A stretch of 64,000 nucleotides of DNA from Deltaproteobacteria bacterium (GCA_020632715.1 JACKFA010000014.1:1-64000), one strand, 5' to 3'; shown: positions 1 to 8,873, counted from the stretch's first letter. Notes: generated by a model from the letters alone, not told the origin. A program made the numbers and translations.

Positions 1-262
1 CACGGAGGGTCCGGTGACTCGACAGGCACGTGGCCCCGGTCGGAGTTCTGCAAAACTCGCGAGGGAGGACGAGCCATCGCTCCTATCCTCTTCCTCCCCT
101 CCTCCCCGGACACGACGGCGCAGGGAGCGGAGACGCAAGCCCCGAGGACCACTGGACCCTCCGTGCCTCCGTGCCTCCGTGGTTTCCCTTCGGCGCCAGC
201 GACCAGCCCTGGATGAGCCCCGTCCCAAGAGCCCCCCCTCGAGCTCGTCGCGCAGCTTCCGT
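1..262. other. non-coding start of window with inverted and tandem repeats
   Basis: I see no convincing gene here. Positions 1-16 (CACGGAGGGTCCGGTG) are the inverted complement of 150-165 with one mismatch. The right copy runs into three tandem copies of CCTCCGTG at 158-181. The two arms enclose about 130 bp of ordinary-looking sequence. This could be an intergenic repeat element or a large hairpin at the 3' side of the minus-strand SDR gene. The left end is cut by the window edge, so its true extent is unknown. Confidence 0.4.
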
Positions 263-1117
263 CTAGAGCCCCGTGAGCCGCGCGCTCTCGTCCCACAGGC
301 GCTGCGCCGCCTCCGCGTCCTGCCCGCGGCCCTTGAGCGCCTTCGGCTTCGACCCCGAGAAGAACCCGCCGTCGTGCGCCTCGACGCCCGGCGCCGTCGC
401 GCAGTGGATCGACGTCCGCGCCCCCTGCTCCGGGCTCTTCAGGAAGAGCCGCCCGAGCACCTTGTAGAGCCCCTCGACGATCTTCGGGAGCCCGCGCGTG
501 AGGTCCGTCCGCACCACCCCCGGGTGCAGCGCCACGCTCGTGACCCCGCTCCCCGCCCAGCGCCGCGCCAGCTCCCGCGTGAAGTACACGTTCGCGAGCT
601 TCGAGTCCGAGTAGACCGCCATCCCCGCGTACTTCCGCCGCTCCACCATCAGGTCGTCGAAGTCGATCCGACCCCGCGCGTAGAGCGCCGACGACACGTT
701 CACCACGCGCCCCCCGCCGCCCTCCGCGAGCCGCTGCTTCAAGAGGTTCGTCAGCAGGAACGGCGCGAGGTGGTTCACCCCCAGCGTCTTCTCGAACCCG
801 TCCGGCGTCTCCTGGCGCGACGTGAGCCACACGCCCGCGTTGTTCACCAGCACGTCGATGCGCGGCACCTGCGCGAGCAGCGCGCTCGCCAGCGCCCGCG
901 TCGACGCGAGGCTCCCGAGGTCCCCCTGCACGACCTCCACGCGCGCCCCCGGCGCCGCGGCGAGGACCTCCTGCCGCGCCGCTTCACCCTTCGCCGCGTC
1001 GCGGCTCACCATCACGACGTGCCCGCCGCGCGCGGCGAGCCCCTTCGCCGTGGCCTTCCCGATCCCCGTGTTCGCGCCGGTGACGACGTAGGTCTTCTCA
1101 GCTTCGCTCGCGCCCAT
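263..1117 (-). CDS. SDR-family oxidoreductase (retinol-dehydrogenase-like)
   Basis: This 284-residue protein is a classical short-chain dehydrogenase/reductase of the retinol dehydrogenase/WWOX-like type, expected to be cytosolic and NAD(P)-dependent. The nucleotide-binding motif TGANTGIG lies at residues 13-20 and NNAG near 92-95. The catalytic Ser is near 142 and the YxxxK pair is Y169/K173. The length fits the family. It has no signal peptide and starts with ATG. It stands alone on the minus strand, next to but not overlapping the metalloprotease pair, so the operon context gives no substrate. The substrate (a carbonyl or alcohol) cannot be read from the sequence. Confidence 0.9.
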   Translation of the reverse strand: MGASEAEKTYVVTGANTGIGKATAKGLAARGGHVVMVSRDAAKGEAARQEVLAAAPGARVEVVQGDLGSLASTRALASALLAQVPRIDVLVNNAGVWLTSRQETPDGFEKTLGVNHLAPFLLTNLLKQRLAEGGGGRVVNVSSALYARGRIDFDDLMVERRKYAGMAVYSDSKLANVYFTRELARRWAGSGVTSVALHPGVVRTDLTRGLPKIVEGLYKVLGRLFLKSPEQGARTSIHCATAPGVEAHDGGFFSGSKPKALKGRGQDAEAAQRLWDESARLTGL

Positions 1118-1160
1118 GACGTGTGCCTCCCAGGCTGGCAGTGGCAGTGGCGCGGCCCTT

Positions 1161-1991
1161 CTACACCGAGCGCGCGCGCCTCCGACACGCGAAAATGACG
1201 CACAGCGTCATGAGCGCGTCAAAAACCAGCCCGCCGCTCCCACCGCCCGCGCAGCCACCACAGCCCTCCCCCGGCGACGCCGACGGCGGCGGCTCAGGCA
1301 GCGGCACCTCGTAGAGCGCGCAGACGCCGTCTATGTCGTCGTCCTCGAGCGTGCGCGCCTGCAGCCGCCGCGACGGCGACGAGCCATAGTCGTAGACCAT
1401 CGTCGCGCTCGGGTCGGCGCTGTGGTCTAGCCCGAAGAAGTGGCCGAGCTCGTGCGTGAACGTCGACAGCAGATCGACACCGCTCGTCGCGTCGTCGCTC
1501 GTCGTGAACGCGAACGCCGCGTCGTTCACCGCGATGTCGGCGTCGATGATCTCCCCGGTCACGCTGTTCGCCACGACGAACGTGAGCGCGATCATCGAGT
1601 TCGTCGCCCCCTCGTGGGCGAGCCACGTGTCGCCGTCCTCGATGAACACGACCAGGTTGTCGGGCTCGTCGTCGACGGTCTTCGGGAGCGTGACGTCCGC
1701 CGCGTCGACCGTCCCGACCACGTCCACCTGCGGGAGCCTGCACCCCGGCAGGTCGAGCCAGCTCCCGAGCGCCTCCTCGTAGAGCGCCTCCATCGTCTCC
1801 CACGGCACCTCGGCCGGCGCCACGGTCGACACCCGCACGGTCAGCGCCTCGCGGAACCACCGCTCCGGGCGCTGCGTCTCCTTCGTCGCGAACCACTCGT
1901 ACGCCCGCGCCACGCCGCCCGCGGCGACGACCGCCAGGGCCGCGAGCACCGCGGCCGCGACGCGCCCTTCGCGCGGCGCGCGCTCACGCAC
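1161..1991 (-). CDS. secreted zinc metalloprotease (matrixin-like), copy 2 of a tandem pair, MYXO-CTERM-like tail
   Basis: The 276-residue protein is exported. It has a signal-like hydrophobic stretch at residues 10-30, then a metzincin/matrixin-type domain with HELGHFFGLDHS at 180-191 (three His zinc ligands and the catalytic Glu) and a Met-turn candidate near 198. The C-terminus has a Gly/Cys patch, a hydrophobic helix and an Arg-rich end, as in MYXO-CTERM proteins. I chose the GTG start at 1991 because it overlaps the stop of the upstream paralogue by 8 bases (GTGCGTGA). Starting further upstream would add only a basic, shadow-like sequence. It lacks the Cys-rich N-terminal insert of its paralogue. 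Likely substrates are extracellular proteins or peptides, as an inference. Confidence 0.85.
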   Translation of the reverse strand: MRERAPREGRVAAAVLAALAVVAAGGVARAYEWFATKETQRPERWFREALTVRVSTVAPAEVPWETMEALYEEALGSWLDLPGCRLPQVDVVGTVDAADVTLPKTVDDEPDNLVVFIEDGDTWLAHEGATNSMIALTFVVANSVTGEIIDADIAVNDAAFAFTTSDDATSGVDLLSTFTHELGHFFGLDHSADPSATMVYDYGSSPSRRLQARTLEDDDIDGVCALYEVPLPEPPPSASPGEGCGGCAGGGSGGLVFDALMTLCVIFACRRRARSV

Positions 1992-2949
1992 GGCGGGCGG
2001 ACACCGCGACGCGCCGCCGACGCACCGCCACGAGCCCGAGGAGCGCGAGCACCCCGGCGAGCCCGGTCGCGCCGCCGTCGCCGGCACCCGCGCAGCCGCC
2101 GCCGTCGCTCCCGCCGGTGCCGCCGGTCGTCGGGTCCACGTGGGGCGGGACGTTCTGGTAGAGCGAGCAGATCCCCTGCACGTCGTCGGTCGCCGGGTCG
2201 CGCGCCTGGATCCGCCGCGACAGGTCCGAGCCGTACCCCGGCGCCATCGTCGCGTCGACGTCCTTGCTGTGCGCGAGCCCGAAGAAGTGCCCGGCCTCGT
2301 GCGTGAGGGCCGACAGCAGGTCGACCCCGGCCGTGGCGTCATCCTCGGTGGTAAACGCGAACGCCGCGTCGTTCACGGCGATGTCGGCGTCGGCGATCTC
2401 CCCGGTCTCCGGGTTGTGCGCGATGATCGTGAGCGCGATCTGCGTGTTCGTCGCCCCCGGGATGTCGCGCCAGCGCTGGCTGTCCTTGATGAACACGACG
2501 ATGTTGTCGGGCTCCTCGGCGAGGGTCGTCGGCGTCGTGATGGCCGTCGACGCCGTCGTCCCGACCACGTCGACCTGCGGCACGTTGCACCCCGGGAGGT
2601 CCACCCACGCGTCGTACGCCTGGTGCACGAGCGGCTCCATGACGTCCCACGCGACCTCCTGCGGGACGGTCGTCGACACCTTCACCGTGAGCTCCGTGCG
2701 GAACCAGCGCGTCGGCGTGACGCAGCCGCCGTGGTGGCAGATCTGCCCGCCGCACTCGCCGTCACCCGAGCACGTCGTCAGGCAGAACTTGAGCGAGTCG
2801 TGCATCTCCATGCACGTGAGCCCCGACCCGCAGTCCGCCTGGCTCGTGCAGCGCGGCGCCGTCGTGTACCAGAAGTACGCGCTCGCGCTGTTGTCGAAGG
2901 CGAACAGGCCGAGCAGGGCCGCGCAACACGTGAGGAGCTTCGTCATCAT
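1984..2949 (-). CDS. secreted zinc metalloprotease (matrixin-like), copy 1 of a tandem pair, MYXO-CTERM-like tail
   Basis: The 321-residue preprotein has a signal peptide ending near SASA (residues 21-24), then a Cys-rich insert at about 34-76 with many paired cysteines. The catalytic domain follows, with HEAGHFFGLAHS at 217-228 and a Met-turn candidate at M235. The end is a Gly/Cys patch, a hydrophobic helix and an Arg cluster (MYXO-CTERM-like). Two adjacent ATGs (2949 and 2946) give the only start that yields a proper signal peptide. It is translationally coupled to the downstream paralogue by an 8-base overlap. The pair clearly arose by tandem duplication: the core text around EEPDN..VVFI and DADIAVNDAAFAFTT is shared. 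Confidence 0.88.
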   Translation of the reverse strand: MMTKLLTCCAALLGLFAFDNSASAYFWYTTAPRCTSQADCGSGLTCMEMHDSLKFCLTTCSGDGECGGQICHHGGCVTPTRWFRTELTVKVSTTVPQEVAWDVMEPLVHQAYDAWVDLPGCNVPQVDVVGTTASTAITTPTTLAEEPDNIVVFIKDSQRWRDIPGATNTQIALTIIAHNPETGEIADADIAVNDAAFAFTTEDDATAGVDLLSALTHEAGHFFGLAHSKDVDATMAPGYGSDLSRRIQARDPATDDVQGICSLYQNVPPHVDPTTGGTGGSDGGGCAGAGDGGATGLAGVLALLGLVAVRRRRVAVSARRA

Positions 2950-3190
2950 GGAGGGTTCTCGTCTCGAGGGAGGCTCTTGCGCCGTCGTCGCGGCGCGACA
3001 GGTCGAGAGGGTGGCGCCGACGCGATGGGCGCCGGGACAGGGAACCCGGTCGGGGTACGTCCCGTCAAGGCGCGGGTGCCGCGCGGGTAACGCTGGCACC
3101 CGAACCAGAAATGGCGAAGGCGGCGCCCCCTTCGGGTCACGCCGCCTCCACGCTTGTCATCCCTGGAGCTTCTTCAGCTCACGGGCCCAG

Positions 3191-5041
3191 TCAGAGCTCG
3201 CAGTTCGACGCCGTCGCCTGCGTGCAGATGTCCCCGTCGCCACCCTCGCCGTCGGCCGTGTTCGTGCCGGCGCCGCCGTCGATGTAGTCGTCGCCGTCGC
3301 CGCCCGTGAGGGTGTCGTCGTCGTCGTCGCCGAAGATGTTGTCCGCGCCGCCGCCGCCGTCGATGATGTCGTCGCCCGCGCCACCCTCGAGGGTGTCGGC
3401 CGAGGACGCGCCCGTGATGTCGTCGGCGCCGTCACCCGCGATGATGTGCTCGCAGTTGATGATCTGGTCCTCCTCGGAGGCCAGGCCGTCGTTGTGCGTC
3501 GCGCAGTCGCCGACATCCGAGTCGCCCGTCACGTTCGAGGCGATGCAGAGCGTGATGGTGAGGTCGCCCGTACGCGCCGAGTAGTCCACCGTGTCGACGC
3601 CCGCGCCGCCGTTCATGACGTCGCCGCCGTCGTCCGCCGCGCCCGCGATGAAGGTGTCGTCGCCGGCGCCGCCGTTCAGGGTGTCGTCGCCGTCGCCGCC
3701 GTCGAGGATGTCGGCCGCCGTGCTGCCCGTGATGGTGTCGTCGCCCGAGCCGCCGATGACCTTCTCGCAGTCGGTCTTGACGTTGTCGAGCTCGCTCGCC
3801 TCACCGTCGTCGGCCGTGTTGTCGATGTCGATGACGAGGGGGTTCGTGCGCGAGCCGTAGGTCACGACGTCGCTGCCGGCGCCGCAGACGTAGGTGTCGC
3901 CGCAGTCCGCGGCCGCCCCGGCCGAGAAGGTGTCGTCGCCGTTGCCGCCGTCGAGGACGTCCACGTCGAGGGTGCAGTCCGAGCTGTTGCCCGCGCCGCC
4001 GTTCAGCGTGTCGTCGCCGTCGCCGCCCTTGAGCGTGTTCGAGACGTCGCTGCCCGTGATGGCGTCGTCGCCCGAGCCGCCCGTCACGTTCTCGACCGAG
4101 ACCTTGATGTTGTCGGCCTCGCCCGAGAGCCCGTCGTTGGCCGTGTCGTCGAGGGTGACCGTGAGGTCGCCCGTGCGCGCCGAGTAGTCCATCGTGTCGA
4201 CGCCGCCGTCGCCCTCGACCACGTCGGAGCCGTCGTCGTTCGCCGCCGACTTGATGGTGTCGTTGCCCTCGCCGCCGTTGATCGTGTCGTCGCCGTCACC
4301 GCCCGTGAGCGTGTCGGCGCCGTCGCCGCCGTTGATCGTGAGATCGGCGGTGATGGCGGTGAGCGAGGTGACGCCGTCCTTCAGGTGGCTGGCCGAGATG
4401 GCGCCGCCCTGGCCGGTGAAGACGTCGGCGCCGCCGCCGAGCGCGAAGGTGTAGGCCTCCGCGTTCGAGACGATGACGTCGGCGAACTTGTCGCCCGAGA
4501 GCTCGAAGAAGTCGTCGGTGCTGTCGGTGCCGGCCGTGATCTTCTCGGCCGCGTCCCCGCCCCTCACCTTGAAGGCGTCGCCGGTGCCGCCGGCCATGTC
4601 GACCGTGACGCCGCCGGTGGCGGAGAAGATGGCGCCGAAGCTGCCCTGCGCGAGGTCGATGATGACCTCGTCGTCGTTCGCCGTGCCGTTCACGACGATC
4701 TTCTTGACCGAGGTCGTCGTGAGCGCGGCGCCGGCGCTGTCGACGCACGGGTTGTGGTTGACCGCGATGGTCTTGTTCGGGACCGCGATGACGACCGAGC
4801 TGACGCTCGCCGTCAGGTCGAGCGTGAGCGTCTTGGTCACCGAGTCGTAGCCGCTCGAGCCGGCCGTCGAGCACGACGCCAGGACCGAACCGAGCTCGCT
4901 GGTGTTGAGGTCGATGTTGCTGTCGGGGGTCTTGTCGCCCGTCGTCGGGGTCGGCTCCGCCGTGTTGGCGCAGGCGCCGAGGAGCGCCACCGACAGAACC
5001 GAGAGCGTGCGGGGCAAGGCACGAAGGAAGAAGAGTTTCAA
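3191..5041 (-). CDS. RTX/hemolysin-type calcium-binding repeat lipoprotein
   Basis: The 616-residue predicted lipoprotein has a signal peptide with lipobox LLGAC, followed by a Thr/Pro/Asp spacer. After about residue 200 the protein is dominated by GGxGxDxx nonapeptide repeats such as GGDGDDTLNGGAGDDT, the Ca2+-binding beta-roll of RTX proteins. Blocks reading DYSARTGDLTxTL are interspersed and repeat at least three times. No catalytic domain is visible, so a surface structural or adhesive role is inferred. I chose the TTG start at 5041 because GGAGG lies 5 bases upstream and the signal peptide begins there; the upstream in-frame extension to 5212 looks non-coding. It is monocistronic, with free intergenic space on both sides. 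Confidence 0.85.
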   Translation of the reverse strand: MKLFFLRALPRTLSVLSVALLGACANTAEPTPTTGDKTPDSNIDLNTSELGSVLASCSTAGSSGYDSVTKTLTLDLTASVSSVVIAVPNKTIAVNHNPCVDSAGAALTTTSVKKIVVNGTANDDEVIIDLAQGSFGAIFSATGGVTVDMAGGTGDAFKVRGGDAAEKITAGTDSTDDFFELSGDKFADVIVSNAEAYTFALGGGADVFTGQGGAISASHLKDGVTSLTAITADLTINGGDGADTLTGGDGDDTINGGEGNDTIKSAANDDGSDVVEGDGGVDTMDYSARTGDLTVTLDDTANDGLSGEADNIKVSVENVTGGSGDDAITGSDVSNTLKGGDGDDTLNGGAGNSSDCTLDVDVLDGGNGDDTFSAGAAADCGDTYVCGAGSDVVTYGSRTNPLVIDIDNTADDGEASELDNVKTDCEKVIGGSGDDTITGSTAADILDGGDGDDTLNGGAGDDTFIAGAADDGGDVMNGGAGVDTVDYSARTGDLTITLCIASNVTGDSDVGDCATHNDGLASEEDQIINCEHIIAGDGADDITGASSADTLEGGAGDDIIDGGGGADNIFGDDDDDTLTGGDGDDYIDGGAGTNTADGEGGDGDICTQATASNCEL

Positions 5042-5274
5042 AGCAGCCTCCAGGGGGTGAACGTCCTCGTTCTGAACTGGCACGGCCGAGGGATCGCCTT
5101 GCCGTCTCGCGAGGGGAGAACGGGACATCCACGGAAGACTTGAGCAGCGCTCACAAAACGTGACCTTGGGGCGCCGCGCCGGCGGGGGGATCCGAGGGCT
5201 CGGAGCCGCCAAGGGCGCCGGTTACCGGCGTTGTGATCGGAATGTAAGCCGCGGGGCCGCCGAGGCGGCGCGAG

Positions 5275-6192
5275 TTACAGCCGACGACGCGGGCGGGGCC
5301 ATGGGACGAGGAGCGCGGTGCGCGCAGCGTGATCGGCATACGCCGGCCGCCGCGAGCGCGAGCGCCGCTCCATCATCGGGAGGGACACGCCGAGGAAGAG
5401 CGCGGTGATGGCGAGCGCTCCGACCGCGGTCCACGCGAGCGCGGGCGAGGCCGCGAGGGCGAAGAGCCAGAGCCCCCACCAGAAGAGCACCTCGCCGAAG
5501 TAGTTCGGGTGGCGCGAGAGGCGCCAGAGGCCCGTCGCGCAGATGGCGCCGGCGGGCGGGCCGCCGCGGAGGAAGCGCCGGAGCTGCGCGTCGGCGACGG
5601 CCTCGACGGCGATGGCGGACGCTGTGACCACGGCGGCGACGACGTCGAGGGGGCCGAGGGCCCCGCCGGGCCCGGTCAGCACGGCCCAGACGGGCAGCAT
5701 GCCCGCGAAGACGAGCGCGGTCGGGAAGAGGTGGATCCCGGTCAGGCTCACGAGCCAATAGGCGCGCCCCGAGCGCGCGCGGAGGTCACGGTAGCGGAAG
5801 TCCTCGTCGCCGAGGCCACGCCAGCGGCGGAGGAAGTTGAGCGTCAGGCGCCCGCCCCAGACGCAGACGAGCGTGACGACGAGCACGACGCGCGCGGGAT
5901 CCGCGGCGCCTCCGGCCGGCGCGCGCGCCCAGAACGCGGCGAGGGCGATGGGCGCGACGCTCCAGTAGGGGTCGTACATGCTCGAGTTGTTCGCGAGCAC
6001 GCTCGCGAGGAACACGACGCCGGTGGCGACGAGGTCGCCGACGAGCGCGCGGGCGAGGACGTCGTCCACGCCGACGAGATCGTCGACGAGCACCGCCACG
6101 ACGACGGCGACGACGTACGTCGCGAGCATGAGCGCGCGGTGCGCCCAGAGGCGGCCCGGGCGCGCCGGAGCGGCTCCCGCGGCCTCGCTCAA
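5275..6192 (-). CDS. DUF1295 / steroid-reductase-like multipass membrane protein
   Basis: The 305-residue integral membrane protein has about seven hydrophobic segments. Its C-terminal part carries LWRLSRHPNYFGEVLFWWG, the signature of the DUF1295/ICMT/steroid 5-alpha-reductase superfamily, where the RHPNY motif belongs to the cofactor-binding region. NNSSMYDPYWSVAP in the first third is also typical of DUF1295. It is the last gene of the minus-strand operon that begins with the Ser/Thr kinase. The TTG start at 6192 overlaps the stop of the barrel gene (TTGA), indicating coupling. The reaction is unknown for most DUF1295 proteins; a lipid or sterol-like substrate is only an inference. Confidence 0.8.
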   Translation of the reverse strand: MSEAAGAAPARPGRLWAHRALMLATYVVAVVVAVLVDDLVGVDDVLARALVGDLVATGVVFLASVLANNSSMYDPYWSVAPIALAAFWARAPAGGAADPARVVLVVTLVCVWGGRLTLNFLRRWRGLGDEDFRYRDLRARSGRAYWLVSLTGIHLFPTALVFAGMLPVWAVLTGPGGALGPLDVVAAVVTASAIAVEAVADAQLRRFLRGGPPAGAICATGLWRLSRHPNYFGEVLFWWGLWLFALAASPALAWTAVGALAITALFLGVSLPMMERRSRSRRPAYADHAARTALLVPWPRPRRRL

Positions 6193-7355
6193 AACGCCCC
6201 GACGACGCCGAGGTGCACGCCGACCTCGTCCTCGAAGTCCGAGAAGTCGTAGAGCTCGCCCGAGAGCTTCACGCGCCACGAGCGCTCGAACTGGAGGTTC
6301 ATCCCGGCGGTGTAGCGGAGGACGGCGCTCTCGGAGCGCAGCGGGCTCGTGACGGGCACGTTCCCGAGGCGGCGGAGCCCGTCGACGCGCCCGACGAGCT
6401 CGACGACGTCGCCGATGGGCGCGGTGAGCTCGGCGTAGAAGCCGTCCTTCAGCATGTAGGGGTCGTACTCGCCGTCCTTGCCCGGGCCGTAGCGGAAGGT
6501 GGCGGCCGGGTCGTCGCCGAGCGCCATCTTCGTGCGCCGGAGGAGGTACTCGGCGCGGAAGGCCCAGCGGTCCACGCGCACGACGAGGTCGGCGCCGAGG
6601 ACGAGGAGATCGAGCTCGTTGTCGGGATCGTAGGTGCCGTACATGCCGCTCGCGCCGAGCGTCACGCTCGCGCCGCTGCCGAGGTAGACGCGCCCCGAGA
6701 GGCGCCCGCCGACGGTCGGGCGCGAGTTGTTGTCGACGTAGTAGAGGTCGCGCGAGCGGGACTGGATGAAGTCGACGTCGACCGCGCCGCTGCCGGCGCG
6801 GAGCCCGCCGACGACGTAGGCGTGGGCGTCGAGATCGACCGTGTCGCCGAGGGTCGCGTGGGCGCTCGCCTGGAGCCCGCTGTCGACGTACGGCGCCGGC
6901 AGGATGCTCATGTTCCAGTCGCGGAGGCGCACCATGCGCCCCATGTCGTAGGGGAGCGGCTTGTCGCTCGTCAGGTGGTTCGCGGGGTCGTGGCGCTCGG
7001 GGAAGTCGCCGAACGCCGGCACGAAGCGGCCGGCGCGGATGCTGAGCCAGTCGGTCGGGCGGAAGTCGATGAAGGCCGAGCCGATCTCGAACCCGTGGCA
7101 GCCGTAGCAGGTCTTCACGCGGCCCGAGATCCCGTCGCTCACGTCGAGCGTGACGGTCATCGAGAGCTCGGTCGTGAAGCCGTCGAAGGTGATGTCGCGG
7201 CCGGTCTCCTCGGTCGGGAGCAGCAGGTAGTCGAGCTGCACGGAGCCGGCGAAGCCGAGGTCGGCCCCGCGCCCGTCGCGCGCGACGGCCACCGCGGCGA
7301 CGGCGAGGGTCGCGGCGAGGGCTGCGGTGAGGGCGCGGCGGCGGGAGGGGGTCAT
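6189..7355 (-). CDS. outer-membrane beta-barrel protein with a CxxCH motif
   Basis: The 388-residue preprotein has a signal peptide (Arg-rich start, hydrophobic core to about residue 30). After this come many alternating amphipathic strands and a C-terminal Phe, typical of an outer-membrane porin-like barrel. Near residues 80-90 there is CYGCHG, a CxxCH covalent heme c motif placed in an early loop or strand. Residues such as HDPANH could provide a distal ligand. It sits between a cytochrome-like lipoprotein gene upstream (19-base gap) and a DUF1295 gene downstream (4-base overlap). The combination suggests a heme-carrying barrel, but a disulfide pair is the alternative explanation of the two cysteines. 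Confidence 0.75.
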   Translation of the reverse strand: MTPSRRRALTAALAATLAVAAVAVARDGRGADLGFAGSVQLDYLLLPTEETGRDITFDGFTTELSMTVTLDVSDGISGRVKTCYGCHGFEIGSAFIDFRPTDWLSIRAGRFVPAFGDFPERHDPANHLTSDKPLPYDMGRMVRLRDWNMSILPAPYVDSGLQASAHATLGDTVDLDAHAYVVGGLRAGSGAVDVDFIQSRSRDLYYVDNNSRPTVGGRLSGRVYLGSGASVTLGASGMYGTYDPDNELDLLVLGADLVVRVDRWAFRAEYLLRRTKMALGDDPAATFRYGPGKDGEYDPYMLKDGFYAELTAPIGDVVELVGRVDGLRRLGNVPVTSPLRSESAVLRYTAGMNLQFERSWRVKLSGELYDFSDFEDEVGVHLGVVGAF

Positions 7356-7374
7356 GGCGGGGGCCTCGTCGGGT

Positions 7375-7845
7375 TCAGTTGTTGCGCGCGCCCTCGGCGA
7401 TCCAGTCGTGCACGAGGTCGAGCTCGTCCGGGAGCAGGAACGGCGGGCCGTCGCGCGGCATCCGCTCGCCGAAGGGCGGGCCGGCGGAGACCTTGAGGTA
7501 GAGCACGCTCGCGCAGGGCGCGCCCGCGACGACGATGTCGGCGCCGCTGCGAGCGCCGCCCGCGAGGAGGGCGTCGTAGGAGGTGAGGTCGAGGCCGCCG
7601 AGCGTGAAGCCGACCGGGTTCGCGGCGCGCGGATCGTGGCACTTCGCGCAGCCGCCGAGGGTGCGCTCGAACATCGGCTCGATGTCGCGCGCGTAGCTGA
7701 CGTCGTGGCCGGGGTCCGTGTCGCCGTTGATGCAGCGCGCCTGCGTCGCGGGCCCGACGTCGGGCTCGAGGTCGCACGCCGGGAGGAGCGCGACGAGCGC
7801 CCCGAGGAGGAGCGCTGCGCGGAGGTGCGCCGGCGTCGTCATCAC
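7375..7845 (-). CDS. single-heme c-type cytochrome lipoprotein (Planctomycete cytochrome C-like)
   Basis: The 156-residue lipoprotein has lipobox LLPAC near residues 20-24. The mature part contains DIEPMFERTLGGCAKCH with CxxCH heme attachment. Next comes GGLDLTSYDALLAGG, and then MPRDGPPFLLPDELDLVHDWIAEGA, which supplies the downstream Met and the WI..GA ending usual in single-heme cytochrome domains of the PSCyt1 type. It probably sits in the inner leaflet of the outer membrane or on the periplasmic face, as a one-electron carrier. The start ATG overlaps the previous stop (ATGA). The next gene, 19 bases downstream, is a barrel that also carries CxxCH, so an electron path to the surface is plausible. 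Confidence 0.82.
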   Translation of the reverse strand: MMTTPAHLRAALLLGALVALLPACDLEPDVGPATQARCINGDTDPGHDVSYARDIEPMFERTLGGCAKCHDPRAANPVGFTLGGLDLTSYDALLAGGARSGADIVVAGAPCASVLYLKVSAGPPFGERMPRDGPPFLLPDELDLVHDWIAEGARNN

Positions 7846-8873
7846 TCGCCCTCCGTCGCGGCGAGGGGCCAGTTCATCACGACGTCCGCGCGCGGGTAGG
7901 CCGCGACGACCGTGGCGCTGTCGTAGTCGCCGCCGATGGCGCCGAAGCGGAAGAGGGTCGCCGCGTGCATCACGTCGGCGACGGTCTCGTCCTGCGACGT
8001 GTCGATCGACGCGTAGTCGGCCGGCACGACCACGTCCACGACGCGCACGAGCCCCGTGTAGCCGCTGCTGCTCGCGGTCGCCGCGAAGACGTCGTTCGTG
8101 TCGCGGAGGTCGCCGTCGCCGGTCATGTCGACGCCGCGCGCGGGCTCCGAGAGCGGCTCCCCGCCCTCGCGCCGCAGCACGAAGGCGAGCGGCGGGTCGT
8201 CATCGAAGCGGTCGACCGGGACGTGGTCGAAGAAGAAGTAGTCGACGAGGTAGCCCTCGTAGTAGCCGGTGCTCGGCTTCTTCTGCGTGACGCCGCCCGA
8301 GCCGAGCTGCTCGAGGCGCGCGGTGCTCGACACGATGGGGCAGTTGATGACGTCGAAGGTGCGGAGCGGCGCCTTCACGAGGCCGAGCTGCTGCGCCTCC
8401 TCGATGGCGTCGATGGACGCGAGCACCTCGCCGTCCCAGGCGTCGGTGACGACCACGAGGAAGACCTGCCAGAAGGGGCTGTACGCGGGGTCGCCAGGGA
8501 CCGTGCCCACGATGGACTTGCTGCCGAGGACCTTGTCGTAGGTCGACCCGTCGGCCGCGACGTACTCGCCGCCCTCGGCGGGGGCCACGACGACGTAGAT
8601 CGGCGCCACGGCGTTCGGGGCGGGGCCGAAGTCCCAGAAGCGCGCGGGCGCGCCCTTCGCGAAGCCGGAGAGGAGCGGGACCACCTCGCCCACGCCGTCG
8701 TTCTCGGCGATCTGCCGCGCGATCTCCGGGGCGTCGGAGACGGGCGGGATGACGCTCCCGGCCGGCAGGACGTGGGCGCCGACGGCCACCTCGTCGCTCA
8801 CGAGCGGGTCGAGGCAGGCGGGCGCGGCGAGCGCGGTCGCGACGAGGGCGGCGAGCGCCGCGGCGGGCCTCAT
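7842..8873 (-). CDS. lipoprotein of unknown function in the kinase-cytochrome operon
   Basis: The 343-residue protein has a signal peptide and lipobox LAAPAC, so it is probably membrane-anchored in the periplasm. I do not recognise a family. The mature part has few cysteines and long acidic/aliphatic stretches, with a central ASIDAIEEAQQLGLVKAP segment and a region rich in aromatic residues (GYYEGYLVDYFFFDHVP). The start ATG at 8873 overlaps the kinase stop (ATGA), and its own stop overlaps the cytochrome start in the same way. Strict coupling on both sides suggests it forms a complex or shared pathway with the kinase tail domain and the cytochrome. Further function is unknown. Confidence 0.75.
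   Translation of the reverse strand: MRPAAALAALVATALAAPACLDPLVSDEVAVGAHVLPAGSVIPPVSDAPEIARQIAENDGVGEVVPLLSGFAKGAPARFWDFGPAPNAVAPIYVVVAPAEGGEYVAADGSTYDKVLGSKSIVGTVPGDPAYSPFWQVFLVVVTDAWDGEVLASIDAIEEAQQLGLVKAPLRTFDVINCPIVSSTARLEQLGSGGVTQKKPSTGYYEGYLVDYFFFDHVPVDRFDDDPPLAFVLRREGGEPLSEPARGVDMTGDGDLRDTNDVFAATASSSGYTGLVRVVDVVVPADYASIDTSQDETVADVMHAATLFRFGAIGGDYDSATVVAAYPRADVVMNWPLAATEGE

Noticed and set aside
2264..5143. Very long open frame on the plus strand opposite the metalloprotease and RTX genes
   Set aside because: It is Arg/Val/Asp-rich, lacks domain motifs, and is exactly antisense to genes with clear motifs and codon use; an ordinary shadow of high GC content.
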